Source: Entomortierella parvispora | Lineage: Eukaryota; Mortierellomycota; Mortierellomycetes; Mortierellales; Mortierellaceae | Direction: 5' to 3' | DNA length: 64,000 nt | Assembly (NCBI GenBank): GCA_963573315.1 | Contig: OY752141.1 | Span: forward strand, 2,542,001-2,606,000 | In this document: positions 10,352 through 22,072 of the stretch, piece after piece | Numbering within the stretch: the stretch's first letter is position 1 | Layout: each line of letters opens with the position of its first letter | Position numbers and translations under genes: made by a program | Notes under the pieces: model-generated | What the model was told of the DNA's origin: nothing | Database searches by the model: none | What the model saw: only the letters and a program-made list of their open reading frames with translations

Positions 10352-12670
10352 ATGAACGGGACCATTACAGACCCCTCCGACTGGCCTTCGGACTATGTCT
10401 CTCTCAGGGAGATTGACTCTCACCTGAGATGTCCCATCTGCAAAGAATTAATGCGCGGCGCCATCATGTTGCAGTGCGGGCACAACTTCTGCTCAGAGTG
10501 CATTCGACGACATCTGGATAAAGAACAGGCCTGCCCGGCCTGTAGAGTAGCTGCATCGACCTCTCAAATGCGTAGGAATGTGGCTTTGGATGAAATTGCA
10601 AACCATTTCGGCGACTGCAGGTACGAGTCCTCATTAATGACAGACGGAAAATTGGTGGCGAAAGGTGTCGAAAAAAAAATATTAAAACATGATCATGTCG
10701 TATTCTTTGATAGAGCTCGTCTGCTAATGGTAGTGAAAAACGCAGGTGAAAAGCACGGGGCAGCTGAATCCGACACAAGCATGGAAATTGATGATGGGGT
10801 TCGTCAGCAAAAGAGGCGAAGGATTTCTGGACGAATCACTCCAAAGTCGTCTCAGGAACCCATGGACCTGGACGTAAACGATCGCCATAAGTCTAGTATC
10901 AAAAAGGGCGATTATGATGACGACGACTTCATTGTTTCCTCACAAGGCTCGAAGAACAGTAATCACGAAGGTACAAATGAACTTTTCCGAGGAAGTACTC
11001 CATAGCCTTGAAGGTTCTTTATTAATTGCTGTCGATTTCTGTCATATGATAGTGCCAGCCCTTCGACGATCTGGGAGAACCTCAGCACTACCAACACCAT
11101 CAACGGATCCTATTCTGCAATCGGCACCTTCTCCAGTCAAAGTACAGACTTTCTCATCGTCATCAGAAACGACAGTGGCAGCCACGCCGCCAACGCCCAC
11201 CACGCCTACAAGGACCTTACCCAAGCACACTCTTGTTGCCTGTCCTGTGTGTGAATGCGCTATTCCAGAAGCACAGACGAACAGCCACCTCGATAAGTTT
11301 TGTTTTGCTGGCAAGAAAGATCCAATTTACACCCTCCCATACACTTTGCTCATGGGTCATTTGACAGAGGCCAAAGCTATCGAACTGTACGAGCGAGTTG
11401 GATACCCAGCGGCGGTGACAACCGGAGCATCTCAACCTGCTAAAGCCAGCCCGCCAACTTCGGCACCTCCTCGGACCCAGACTGCGGTCAACCCATTTGG
11501 ACAATCAGCAGTTCGACCTCAGAATCAAACCGGAAATTCATCACTCTTTGGAGGTCCATTGAGACAACCTGTTGCTATTGCGCCACACCCTGTAGCGATT
11601 GCGGCCAAGCCTATCCCTCCAGAGCGCAAAAAGTAAGTCGGTCCACTTTTTTGCCCTCAGTGTTGAACGTCCGAGTCTTTGTTATATGTGTTTAACATTC
11701 TCCATTCTTTTACATGACCATTAGGATTCCAAAACTAACTTATAGCGTCCTAAATGACAAGCAATTGAGGAAAAAACTAGGTGTGCGTGAAACAGCCCTT
11801 AGCAAGAATGCTGCTGTTGTATCTTTATGAAATGAGCGCAGTTGCTAAATCGACTCGATTTTGTGATATTAGGAATTGGGTCTTGCGCTCCATGGTGATA
11901 AGCAATTGATGCAGAAAAGACATGCTGAATATGTGACGATCTACAACGCCAATTGCGATTCAACTCGACCATTATCAGAGGCACAATTGCGCAGAAACAT
12001 GGAGATTTGGGAACGCACTAATGATCAGGACAATGCTGCCAAGGAGCAATTGAAGCGCACCACAGAACAGCAGAGGTTGATCCAGCAAAGAGAATTGGCC
12101 CAAAAACAAGCTACGGCTCCTCAAGGAACTACCTCTTCTACCACTGGTACTTCGGGGACTTCTTCGTCTGTTTCGACTTCTCCAAGTAGACCCTTTTCAA
12201 GATCAACTTCTGGATCGAACTTTGTGGCGAACCAGAATAACAATGCCGAGGTCAATGTAGCTGTGGCTGAAGCCTCAGCTTTTGCGCACGCTCTCAAGTA
12301 CGCTGCTGAATACAAAGAACTCATTGCGGACGTCCGGAAACGTCAGGCGGAAGACAAAGTGCTTAAACAGGACACGACAAAAGAGGACAAGAAAGAGGTC
12401 ACTTCTTCAGCGCCAACTACCTCTAGTCAATCGAGTCAATCTAGTAGTCAACCAAAGGTATCATCAGCTCCTGTTGGAAGGAGCAGTAGCCAACAATCAA
12501 CTACTTCTGCTTCGCAACCAAGGCATTCAGAACCAACAACCAGTCAACCCAGTGTTTCTTCTAGTCAGTCAAGCGTCTTTGAAGATCAGCCTAGCAGTCA
12601 GTCCAGTCAAGCACCTCCCCTCACTCCTTCCAAGTTACGCCATCCACACAGGCCCATAGAACAGACATAA
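10352..12670 (+). CDS. RAD18: E3 ubiquitin ligase RAD18 (PCNA ubiquitylation)
   Basis: RAD18 with RAD6 monoubiquitylates PCNA at stalled forks and starts translesion synthesis. Exons are 10352-10620, 10714-10970, 11053-11632, 11725-11782 and 11873-12670, about 653 residues. A RING finger occupies residues 27-62 (CPICKELM...CGHNFCSECI...CPAC). A UBZ4-type ubiquitin-binding finger near residue 240 reads CPVCECAI...HLDKFC. A SAP DNA-binding motif near residue 380 reads LNDKQLRKKLGELGL. The frame runs through intron 1 (93 nt), but removing it restores the RAD18 helix after the RING. The tail is long, S/Q/T-rich and likely disordered. The start gives the typical DPSDWP opening. POLD2, whose holoenzyme works with PCNA, is encoded in the same window. 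Confidence 0.95.
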
Positions 12671-12915
12671 ATATAGTTTCTTTTGTTGAGATATCAATAC
12701 CATGTTGAAGGCTAACAATCCAATCCCCCAGCCACAATTCGCCCAATACCAAAATGGCCCACAGAACCATTATCCCTATGACAATCCTCGACATCTACCC
12801 CCAAACTGAAAAAATCACTGGTGGTCAAAAATATTGGGTTGGAGTATCCATGCTTCGCAGTATTTTAATGTTAAAGCGTCGGTAAGTCGCTCCATGTGTT
12901 TATTTGTCGCGATAT

Positions 12916-13544
12916 TTAAACGCTAATCAATTCAAAAGAAAAGAGACGGGTAAGTATGCAATTTTCAATTGTTTTGATTTCAGAGATACAGTACAAGTGG
13001 CATATAAGTTGGGAAAGAGAACTTTGGCCAAGGTTACTTACCGGGAGGGGTACATCATCTGTTGTGAAGAAAATCCATGAATAGTTCAGAAAAACAGCAG
13101 GTAAGATTGATTTGTTAGAAGCCATACTTTCAGTGATCCAAATGTAGAGGCAAGAGCAGAAGAGTTGAAAAAAGTAACATACGACGCGGACGGAGGCACC
13201 GAAAGACTTGGCGGGCAAGTTGTTGCGGAAACGGGCCTTGACGGCACCGGAACCACCGTGGGAGCGGGTGATGCGTCCCCAGATGCAGCGGATCTTGGAT
13301 CCGTTGACCTCACGCTTGGCGCGGTAGACGAAAGCGACACGCTTGCCGAGGTAGAACTCGGTGTCAGCAGCGGTCTTGACACCCTCGATCTGGACGAGCG
13401 AGATATCGGGGCGCTGGTTGCGCTTAGCGCGCTTGAATCCAAGAACACGACCTTTAGCGTAAAGACTGATTTGAGAGAGATATACCATGCAAATAGAAAA
13501 GAGAGATAAAGCAGAGAAAAGGGGGGAAGACGGTTAGAGTCCAT
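12916..13544 (-). CDS. RPL33: 60S ribosomal protein L33 (eL33, L35A family)
   Basis: A large-subunit ribosomal protein. Secure exons are 13183-13465, 13042-13058 and 12916-12922. They encode [17 protein letters not shown]..., the core [13 protein letters not shown] and [19 protein letters not shown], and the ending MMYPSRV. The best first exon is 13531-13544 (MDSNR), which gives RLYAKG at the junction and 106 residues in total, the family length. That join is not GT-AG: the two sides share GTCTT, and every placement leaves a non-consensus intron of 65 nt. A single missing G (CCGGTCTT instead of CCGTCTT) would restore a canonical donor, so a base error or true non-consensus splicing are both possible. 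Exons 2-4 are certain; exon 1 is inferred. Confidence 0.9.
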
Positions 13545-14547
13545 TTCCTCAAACGTCTTCTTATTCTCTCTTCCCTCCAGTCCTGAACAGTCCTGTTGAT
13601 AATAGAATTTGCGAGAGGTGTTGTGTTCGAATAACTGAATCCAGTGACTGAAGGACACTTGGCATCAGTGATTAATGTAAAGGTCGGTTGCACTAAGCCA
13701 AAACAATCCCCATCCTGACGACAAAGGCGATTCCAGTCTAGTCTTCGACGATGCCTCTTTTCTGAAATCGACCATCTTAATGGCGTTGTGTGATACAAAC
13801 GAACGGACTTTTTGTAGATTTGATGTCTTTTGCAGTGATTGTGGTGCAGTTTGATGAATGATGATGTTGTCCTGGGTACGCCAGCCCCGTTGTGATGACA
13901 CAATAAAGCCCCGCCATACGACTACCACTCCTGTAACAAGGAAGAGGCGCCATTCTTCTCCGACAAGAAGGATCCCCCACCATGCCCTGTTCATGCATCT
14001 AGTTTCTTTCGGGGGGTCATGCCATCGAAGTCATAGTGCCGATGCATGATTTTTTTTCAAAAGTCGGATTTCCAGATCCTGCCGCTTCATGGTGAATCCG
14101 GTCCTGTGCGATGAGTAGGTGTGGTATCGTCGATGGTCCGATGGATGGATCGATGGGTGTCCCTGCTCCATGGATGCTGCATTGATTTCGTCAAGCCAAT
14201 CACAGTCATGTACCGAGTCATTATGCAGAGAACTGAAAGAAGGGAGATTCCACTGGGATGCACAGAGCAGTCCTTTCTTCTGGAGCTCGAATTTTTAAGG
14301 GGCGTGTTCATTTTCTCTGATCTCACTTGACACCAGAGTTGAGAGACGCGCTGCTCGCTGCACTGGACCATTATTCGCTTTGATTGCAGGGCCGTAGTGA
14401 GTGACTCCACCCTCCTACGAGTGCGACTCTTGGGGGCATGCAGTTACAATGCTTTAATTTGGGGTCGCGTTATTTACAAAGGAAGGAGCTAAACTCCTGC
14501 TCTATCTTGCTCTATCGCTTCAGCATCGTTATCCTCTGTTCTACAAG
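13545..14547. other. 1-kb gap without a supported gene
   Basis: Lies upstream of RPL33 and downstream of the next gene, both on the minus strand. Short open frames here have no recognisable domain and overlap on both strands. The promoter and 5' leader of RPL33 are expected in the first part. Confidence 0.4.
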
Positions 14548-15656
14548 TTATCCTCTGTTCTTCAAGAACTCACCAGCCATGTTGGCCATCGCTCCAAGAG
14601 CAGCATTCTGTCCATTTCCTCCTTGCTGTCCACCCTGGCCACCTCCATTCATGAATGTGTTCATGACACCTCCAAGGAGGGCACTGGCGCCGCCACCCTG
14701 ACCATTCCCCCCGGAAAGCATGCCCGTAAGCGCCTGTTTGATATAGTCGGAGGAGAAGACCTTGTTGCGGAGCTCATTCTCCAGAGCAGAGGACTATAAA
14801 AAAGGCGATATCGATTACGAAGTGAGGTTGGGTGGTGACGCCAAGTCCATGAGGTTCTTAGAAAAAAAAAAGAAAAAAAAAAAAAGAACATCGTTCCAAA
14901 TATTGAGACACGTCTTACCATTTGAGCCTCAAACTTTTGCATGTATGGCTGGATCAGGAGGAGGATCTTGGGGCCCAACAAGTTCTGGAGAATCTGCTGA
15001 ATACCTCCAGTGCTTCCTCCGGAAGCCTGGGCGTTGGCCTGATTGCCTCCCCCGTTACCGGGACCACCTCCGGCCATGAGCTTGGACATCAATCCTGCAG
15101 CCATGCCAAGAGCACCATCGGCGGCACCGCCGTTCTTATCCACCATCTGCTGGATAGCTCCTGCTATGGTAGCAGGAATTGATGACGACAGTTTGTTGGA
15201 CATGTTGCCGCTGACCTGTTTGATCACAGGAGCGGAGGCGGCCATGGTCTGGTTGACCATACCTTCCTTACCGGCGGTCAAGAAATCAAAGTTGATTCCA
15301 CCAGCCCCCTCGCTTTGAGTGCCTCCAGCGTTGGAGGTCAAGACACTCTTGGCAATGTTCATCACACCGTTGGTTAGAAGCGCATCCATACCCTCTGAAG
15401 CGGTGTCGACAGTCGATCCAGTCACGGACGAAACCTTGCTCATGAAGTTGGGGCCAAGCGACTTCACGAGCTCAGAGATCATGGCGTTGCCTCCACCGCT
15501 GCCGTCACTTCCAGTGAGATAGCTCATGATGGTGTTGGGCAGTGAGTTCTTGAGGTCACCCTTGGTGCTGTTGAGCTGCTCAGTGACTTTAGACTGAACA
15601 ACAGGACGAGCCTGCTGCTCGAGAAAGTTCATTAACATTGGGGCGAGGGCGTCCAT
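14548..15656 (-). CDS. Unassigned protein, glycine/alanine-rich
   Basis: Two exons (14919-15656 and 14548-14793, intron GTAAGA...TATAG) encode about 327 residues. The start MDALAPMLMNFLEQQARPVV is followed by amphipathic helical stretches, many M, A, S and N residues, and glycine-rich linkers (GGGPGNGGG, GGGQGGQQGG). One segment (LGPKILLLIQPYMQKF) is hydrophobic but too short and interrupted to be a sure membrane helix. There is no signal peptide. I do not recognise a family. The clean intron, even codon use and absence of stops argue that it is a real gene. The composition resembles coat or self-assembling proteins, which is speculation. A poly-A/G tract (about 14862-14886) lies within the intron. 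Confidence 0.75.
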
Positions 15657-16018
15657 AGTGTGCTGTTGAATGAAGGTCGTTTGCGTGTTGGCAGTGTTAA
15701 GTGAATGAGTTGAAGAGGTGTGCAATTGTAGTGAGGGAGCAATTGAGAGAGAGAAAAAGTGAGCGATGGAAGGCGAAGAAGGAAGGAAGGAGGAAAAATA
15801 TTCGCGCCCTTGCAATGAAACACCACTCGTTGATGAGACACCGTTCAAGGACGACCTCGGATTAACGGTTTTAGGGCAACCTGGGTAAAAATGAAAAAAA
15901 AAAAACACCTTGGTATGAAAGCCGGCTAGTTTCTGAAGGTCAGGACGACAAACGTAGACTATTTGGCCTCGGGCTTCTTTGCTGGCTCGAGATCTTTCGC
16001 AGAAACAAAGGAATGAGC
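15657..16018. other. Intergenic upstream of the orphan gene
   Basis: Contains the putative leader of the minus-strand orphan. A short minus frame at 15959-16017 (ending KKPEAK, stop at 15959) directly follows a CTAG acceptor-like site. It may be an alternative last exon of the doubtful gene at 16019-16247. Confidence 0.3.
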
Positions 16019-16247
16019 CTAGTTTGAGGTTAAAGGGATGTACATCTTTTCAGTCAACCGCCGTTCAAAGACAAGAGACCCAGATCCAACGATTGACTGT
16101 AGAAGTCTGATCAACCTTTGGCTGAAAAAGAGCCTTAAACCAAGCTCCTTACCTATCTTTTGCTAAAAGGAATCGAGGTGGGTCGATGTGCCACTGTCCG
16201 ATCCTCCAGACATCATCCATCCGCAACTCTTGGCTGTTTTTTTCCAT
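16019..16247 (-). CDS. Doubtful short gene
   Basis: A frame from 16247 (MEKNSQELRMDDVW) reaches a GTAAGG donor at 16152. It can continue in frame after a TTTTTCAG site at 16122 to a stop at 16019, about 65 residues. The implied intron would be only 31 nt, shorter than others here. Alternative acceptors give different endings, including one finishing KKPEAK at 15959. No family is recognisable. The segment may simply be the promoter of the neighbouring thioesterase gene. Confidence 0.22.
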
Positions 16248-16528
16248 AGCGAGAGAGGCGTCGCGCTATAACATCGGCACATGGTCGTGCTCTTCTATCT
16301 GCACCAATTGAGCTCATGGTGCGTGCCCTACTAAAACGCATTCAGAGCGCGCCAACAGCACTATCTGCAGGGGAAAGCGCGTCGTGGTGGGAATTGGTAC
16401 GACGCACAACGGGCAAGGGCGAATGAATGAGGATTCGCTCCTGAAAGCAGTCCAATCCGAGGAAGTGAGCCAGGTCCCTTTGTTAATTGACTTCCTCCTT
16501 CCCCTTTCACACTCTTCACATAGCAACA

Positions 16529-17528
16529 ATGGCATCCGCAATCAAGAAGCTGACCAAAGTCGTCCAGCAATCCACGGCAAAGCACACGGCCACAGTCATC
16601 TTCATGCATGGCCTCGGTGACTCTGGCGAGGGATGGCAAGTGCAGCAAAAACTTTATTGAAAACACATCCTTTTCATCGTGACATGCAATTCAACTAACC
16701 ATGCTCTTTGTCCATTCATCCGTCTCTTTTTATATACCCTCCTTGCCCATATTAACAGGGCACCTGTGGGAGAGCAGGTACGTTACAATTGCACAATTTA
16801 CCTGGCACTGGATAGACAGGGACAGGACCTTAACCACTCTTGGCTGTGCGTCTCCCTATTTCATAGCTTGGCGAATATCTCCCTCACGTCAAGTTCATCT
16901 TCCCCAATGCTCCCAACCAGCCTGTTACTCTGAACATGGGAATGAGGATGCCCTCCTGGTACGACATCAAGTCTTTGAACAGCCTCAACCAGGAGCAAGA
17001 TGAAGCCGGTATGCTTCAGTCCAGACAGCAGAGTAAGGTGTTCGTATGCTCTATTTGAACAGCCTGTTCTCCAACCATTACATTTTTCTCAACAACCCTT
17101 TTCCACTTTTCTGATTAGTCATGCAAATTGTGCGCGAGGAGATTGAAGAAAACGGAATTCCTGCCAATAGAATCGTGATCGGAGGATTCTCGCAGGGATG
17201 TGTCATGGGCTTGATGACTGGTTTGACAGCCGAGTACAAGTTTTCGGGAATCGTTTCGCTTTCTGGATACCTTCCCTTGCACAACAAGTTTATGAACATG
17301 GTTTCGGATGCCAATCGCAAGACACCCATCTTCTGGGGCCATGGCGATGCAGATCAGGTGGTGAGCTACGCCTACGGCAAGCAATCGGTCGAGCTCTTGC
17401 AGGCCAACAAGTTCAACGTCAAGTTCAACACCTATCGTAATATGGGACATGGATCCAGCCCGCAGGAGATCCGTGATTTGCTCGTGTTCTTGAAGGAGAC
17501 TCTTCCTGAGAAGACCCCTGCGTTGTGA
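16529..17528 (+). CDS. Acyl-protein thioesterase / lysophospholipase (APT1 family)
   Basis: An alpha/beta-hydrolase that removes palmitoyl groups from proteins, or fatty acids from lysophospholipids, in the cytosol. Exons are 16529-16635, 16759-16777, 16867-17032 and 17119-17528, encoding 233 residues, the normal length. The catalytic triad is visible: Ser in IGGFSQG, Asp in HGDADQVV and His in MGHGSS. The oxyanion region FMHGLGDSGEGW spans the first junction. Intron 1 begins with GC (TG|GCAAGT); a GT donor two codons on would break the frame. A 19-nt second exon encodes APVGEQ. It converges on the adenosyltransferase gene with only 71 bp between stop codons. Confidence 0.93.
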
Positions 17529-17599
17529 ATAGAACAAATATCTTAAAATACAGGCTAATTTATGGCAAACACTGAGTGAAAAGGTGAAGGGAGCACAGT

Positions 17600-18665
17600 T
17601 TAATTCTCAGTTGAAGTATTCTCATCTGAAGAAGTCTTCTTGACCCGGGGGGCTCGTGGTTTCTTGTATAGAACCTCTTGACGACCAGCCTTCATGGCGG
17701 CGTAGCGACCACAAGTGAACAGATAATCGCTTAATCTGTTTAGGTAGATAGCCACACTCTGGTCCACATGTTGCTCTTGTGCCAATGGAACGACTCTCCG
17801 CTCCGTGCGACGGCTGATAGATCGAGCGACATGAAGCGTAGCGGCAGCTTTTCCTCCAGACTATTTGTTCATGTTACGGAGAGTTGAAGTCAGTCTACAA
17901 ACATCAGATGTAAACTCTTCCTTGAATAAAAACGGCAAGATCTTTACAGGAAGAATAAAACTGGTTAGCGGAGGTAATTCCTGATCCATAGAGTCAATCC
18001 AGTTTTCCAAGTCCTGGACATGCTGACCATCAGAGTCAAACTCGGTCCGTGCAAGACGAGGAGCGGTTGCGGAGTCTCGGGGTGTGGCAATGTTGGACCC
18101 GATATCCTGCAATAAACACTGGATCTGTTCTAGTTGGGCCACCATGCCTTGGACATCTGGGCCCTGGTCAAGACAATACTCGCGAGCCAATCTGTTACAT
18201 GGAAAATAGAGGAACTCGGTGGTAGTCAGCGTAATTGCCTCTGTATTGTTTTGTCCTGCTTCATAGATTGGCAGCCCATCTCTCGTACCCAACAAAAGAA
18301 GATAACTCATCATTGGTGCCTGGAGTTGTGATTGCAAGCCATGAACATGTCAGAAAACAGAGAAGAGAACTTTTTCAAAAGCAAACTGAAAAGGAGGAAA
18401 AAGGTACCAAGAGCTTCAAAGACTTCGTCATCTTTGGGTCTTCTCTCTCCTGTAAACAAAGAAGACGTCCCCTTGTCTCCTGTCTTTGTGTAGATCTTTG
18501 GTCTTCCTGCCCAACGGATCCTAAACAAACGCGTCGTTATTACAAAGGATCAACAATGCACGGCAAAAGGGGATAATAATGACAAGTGTTGTCTTACGCG
18601 GACCCTGTAGAGAACGCACAAGTACCGGCGCGTCTGAGAGTGGCACGGAAGGGATTCAGTAGCAT
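17600..18665 (-). CDS. MMAB: Cob(I)alamin adenosyltransferase, mitochondrial (PduO/MMAB type)
   Basis: Transfers the adenosyl group of ATP to reduced cobalamin, making adenosylcobalamin for methylmalonyl-CoA mutase. Exons are 18598-18665, 18408-18520, 18289-18319, 17948-18191 and 17600-17860, about 238 residues. A basic, hydroxylated N-terminus ([14 protein letters not shown]) looks like a mitochondrial targeting peptide. The ATP-binding signature [13 protein letters not shown] follows, then NDELSSFVG, and near the C-terminus [16 protein letters not shown] with the conserved SRRTERR. Residues SDYLF complete the family pattern. A 31-nt third exon is needed and keeps phase. The presence of this enzyme implies B12 use, unusual for fungi in general but known in early-diverging lineages. 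Confidence 0.93.
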
Positions 18666-19505
18666 GGTCGTTTTGCAGGAAGGCTGGGCAATGAGGGGAG
18701 CAAGGCCAAGAATTGCTTCGCGCAGAACAAAATACATGGACCAAAAAAGCAGCCACACATGCTCCTGCACTAATTCAGTTCCATTTCAGCTCCTTGCCTT
18801 CGGGTTCAATCATCTTGTCATTTGTTCATTCCCTGATCAGGTCTCGTTCGGAAGACTAGAGGATGCCTACCGGCACCATTAGAATTGAGTGCCCGATTTG
18901 GATCTTTGTTGTACATGCACAGCATCAAAAGAACCGAGACTCCCTGACGGTCTGGAGCGTGCGTGAAGCAAACAGGTGACAAAGCTTTTCAACGGATATG
19001 TCGGGTGTTGAAGTTGCGAAAGGACCTGCATAATGCCCATTGGCCGTCAAGGGTGCGGCTGCCACTCTTGCGGCGAATGAATCCTTGTGGACAAATAGCA
19101 TGGCGACGTTGTTCATTCTTGGGCTCATGCCAGCGGATCTCCTTTGCGGTGTGCAGCAGTCCCTGTCACAAAGAGACGTTTGAAGCAGCAAAGGGCCTGC
19201 TGAGGGAAATCGCACTTCCTGTTCTCTACGTTGTTTGGACCGCCAGCTCGGGCGAACGTCCAGAACAGAGTTCTGTCTCAGTCGATCAGATCCGCCTTGG
19301 TAACTTAAGAGGAACTCGACGCGACCAGGGCAACTTAAGAGGCACTTGGACCGTGAAGGGGTTGATTTGAGACCAATAGACTTCGAGAACCATGTGGGGT
19401 GAGTCCAGCTGTCCTGTCTTTTTTTTTCTCGATTTCCTCGACTCACTTCTCCACTACTCCTCCACTTCGACAGCCCTGCACCCACTCACTCACTCTCACC
19501 TTCTA
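18666..19505. other. 840-bp gap with overlapping frames on both strands
   Basis: Upstream of both the adenosyltransferase (-) and the membrane protein (+) genes. Both strands carry frames of more than 130 codons (18925-19485 minus, 18963-19370 plus) without a family match or good splice signals. A small repeat, AACTTAAGAGG, occurs twice around 19303-19341. In-frame ATG 19392 upstream of the next gene was not chosen. Confidence 0.35.
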
Positions 19506-21789
19506 ATGGCCGACCATACCCATTCACCCTCGGACAAAGATACCGCCGCTAATGTTGCACCGCTGAGGAAGGCCAGGTCCCGACCATCCATCTCGATTGC
19601 CGTCCCTCAGATGCAGGCCGGCGCCTCCTCCGGTTTCGCCTTTCCCTCTTCGGGAGGAATCTCTGCAGGTGCCAATGCTGCTCCTGTAAATCCTTTCAGT
19701 CCGGAAGGCACACCCTCCTCGACCCCAGAGGATACTCCTCTGGGAACACCAACGGCCGAGCTACAAAAGCTTAACCTCGGCATGGAGCGCTACGCTCGTG
19801 CAGTTCAAGATCCAGGTCCAACCGGAAGCTTTCTAGGGACAGTGCCATTGCCGGCTCTCACCCATGCATCCTCGCCTCTTCACAGCCGCCGGCGGTCAAA
19901 CGCAGCGGATCCTCCAGCAATCGACAATGGAGTACTCTCATCCGATCTTGAAATGCAGGCAGGTGCTCTTGCTTCCATTAAAAGGGTCATTGCTGGAAGG
20001 ACCCGCCAGCAGGCGGGGCCTTTGGATGATTTGGAATCGAACCATATCAGCATTGCCTTTGAAGACAAGAAGAATGAGCCCATCACAATGGTGGAGGCTA
20101 TGGAAGAAGGACCAGACACCTTGGAGCCATTGGAGGGCGTCCGCCACCGTAAGCGTAAAGGTGGTATTCTCAGCCAGTTGCTCAAACTGCAACGAAACGA
20201 GGTCGCTGGTACCACGGATCCCCGGCGTTCAAGCTCGACGAAGGCAGCCAAAAAGTCAAGAAAAGGGTTCTCGTACCGATCAGCTTCCAGGAACACATCA
20301 GTCTCCAGCTTTAAAGATCCAAATTCATCATCGGGTGCAAGTACGCCCAGAGTCTCTCCCAGGAACTCTGCTGTTTTCGATGTGGATCGAACCAGAAGTG
20401 GTCATTTGGCTGTACCTCGATCAAGGACATTGTCCCAGGAAGTCAGAGGAACCACCGACAACCGTAGCATTCACAGAGACATTGCGGATATCCTGACCAG
20501 GCAGTCATTCCTCATCATGATGGCCAAAGCCCTGGTCTTGTATGGAGGTCCTGCACACAAGATTGAAGAGACGTGTTCTTTGTTGGCCAGTAAGATGGAA
20601 GTGGACGCCTCGTTTTCACTGCTTCCAGGACTGATGACAATTTCCTTCAACGACCCAGAGACCCATACAAGTGATACCCGACACCTGAAATGTTCTCCCG
20701 GTATGAACATGCATAAACTCGCAGGCGTCCACAAAATCGCCCTTTCTGTTCTTAGCGGCGAAAGCGTTGAGGTTGCAAATAAGGATCTGGAAAAGCTGAA
20801 TCAAGAGCCCGCCATGTATCCTCTCTGGCTGACACTTCTTGGATGGCTGGGGTCCTCAGCCTGTGTAGCCCCTCTGGCGTTCAGTGGCGGATGGCTGGAC
20901 ATGGCAGTTGCAGGATTCTGCGGATTACTGGTGGGCATCTTGGGCGTTGTGGCGTCAAAGTTTCCTATCTATGGCAATGTGTTTGAAATGACTGCCAGTA
21001 TTTTGGTCGGGTTTATCGCCAAGGCCTTTGGAGATCATGTTTGCTACACCGCTGTTACCCTAGCAGGTGTCGTAGTGCTTTTGCCGGGTCTATTGCTAAC
21101 CCAAGCCATCATGGAGTTGTCTTCCAGGAATGTTGTCTCTGGCGCAGTGAGAATGTTCTACGCACTCATGTATGCATTCTTCCTCGGCTTTGGACTGACT
21201 CTCGGGGCCGAGTTTTGGGACTTTGTAAGAAAACGCAATGTAAAAAATGGGCAAACATTCGAGACCAAATATCGTTGGACTAACAAACATCTTATTATGC
21301 TCACAGATTTCTGACAGTTCTGCAGTGCCTTCAGCAAGTGCATGCCAGCATCCGATCAACCAATGGTGGTACTTTTTGATCTACCCTGCCGTTTCCATGT
21401 CAATCAATATCACTTTTGGGGCACATCCTCGACAGTGGCTCGGCATGACTTTGGTAACATCTGTTGGTCTTGTAGTCACTCTGTTCCTCAAGAGTGGGCC
21501 TCAGATCACAGCCGCCATTGCTGCGTTCTTGGTAGGACTTGCGGGTCAACTGTGGGCTCGAGTTACTGGGCAATTGAGCTATGTTCCGTTATTGAGCGGT
21601 GTTCTCCTGCTGGTCCCTGGAAGTGTTGGAGTCCGTGGCTTTCTGGCCATGTTTGGAAGCGATGGTACCCAAGGATTTACATTCGTGCTGACGATGATCA
21701 ACGTCTCTGTTGCCATTACTCTTGGAGTGTTTTGCTCCGCATTGGTCTGCTATCCTTTCTGGAGAAAGAGTACGTTCATGACCTTTTAG
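19506..21789 (+). CDS. ThrE/Prm10-like multi-pass membrane protein (DUF1212)
   Basis: Two exons (19506-21224 and 21307-21789) encode about 733 residues. The first 300 are disordered, S/T/P-rich with basic patches. From about residue 320 the ThrE-type domain starts with the cytosolic part (FLIMMAKALVLYGGPAHKIEE...), followed by about ten membrane segments, among them LGWLGSSACVAPLAFSGG and VVVLLPGLLLTQAIMELSS. Bacterial ThrE exports threonine and serine; yeast Prm10 is a pheromone-regulated relative of unknown role, so transport is only inferred. The upstream in-frame ATG at 19392 would add a hydrophobic stretch that looks like translated leader. A GTACGT near the stop could be an alternative last donor. 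AATAAA-like signals are at about 21793-21801. Confidence 0.85.
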
Positions 21790-22072
21790 ACAAAATAATA
21801 AATGAAAGTCTCAAGTAAATGAACAGTTTATTCAGATTTCTCTGTACCGTGTGCACTCCACCTGTGCAGTCGTCATTGTTGTTCTTCATGAACGCGTCGA
21901 GTCAGCTCTATTGTGCGCTGCTGTACGCTGAAGTGGATCTTGTTGGAGCGCGTGCAGCCTCCTGAAGAGCGTGTGCCAAGTGTCCGCCTAGGAAGAGAAG
22001 AAACCACGCTGGCGTGATGCCAAGGTGTTGAATTTTTTTGCGGAATGGAAATCCCTGCTGCATGGCTGATGT

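Noticed and set aside
10621-10713. RAD18 intron 1 as coding sequence (frame stays open)
   Set aside because: Removing it restores the conserved helix after the RING; the 93 nt carry good GT-AG ends.
12702-12809. Short Q/N/P-rich frame after RAD18 (ends HLPPN)
   Set aside because: Looks like a RAD18 tail but no in-phase donor exists in the last exon; left as unexplained.
18925-19485. 186-codon minus frame and 135-codon plus frame in the same gap
   Set aside because: No start context, splice signals or recognisable domain; each overlaps the other.
19392-19505. Upstream in-frame start for the ThrE-like protein
   Set aside because: Would add a hydrophobic leader inconsistent with the disordered cytosolic N-terminus; likely translated 5' leader.
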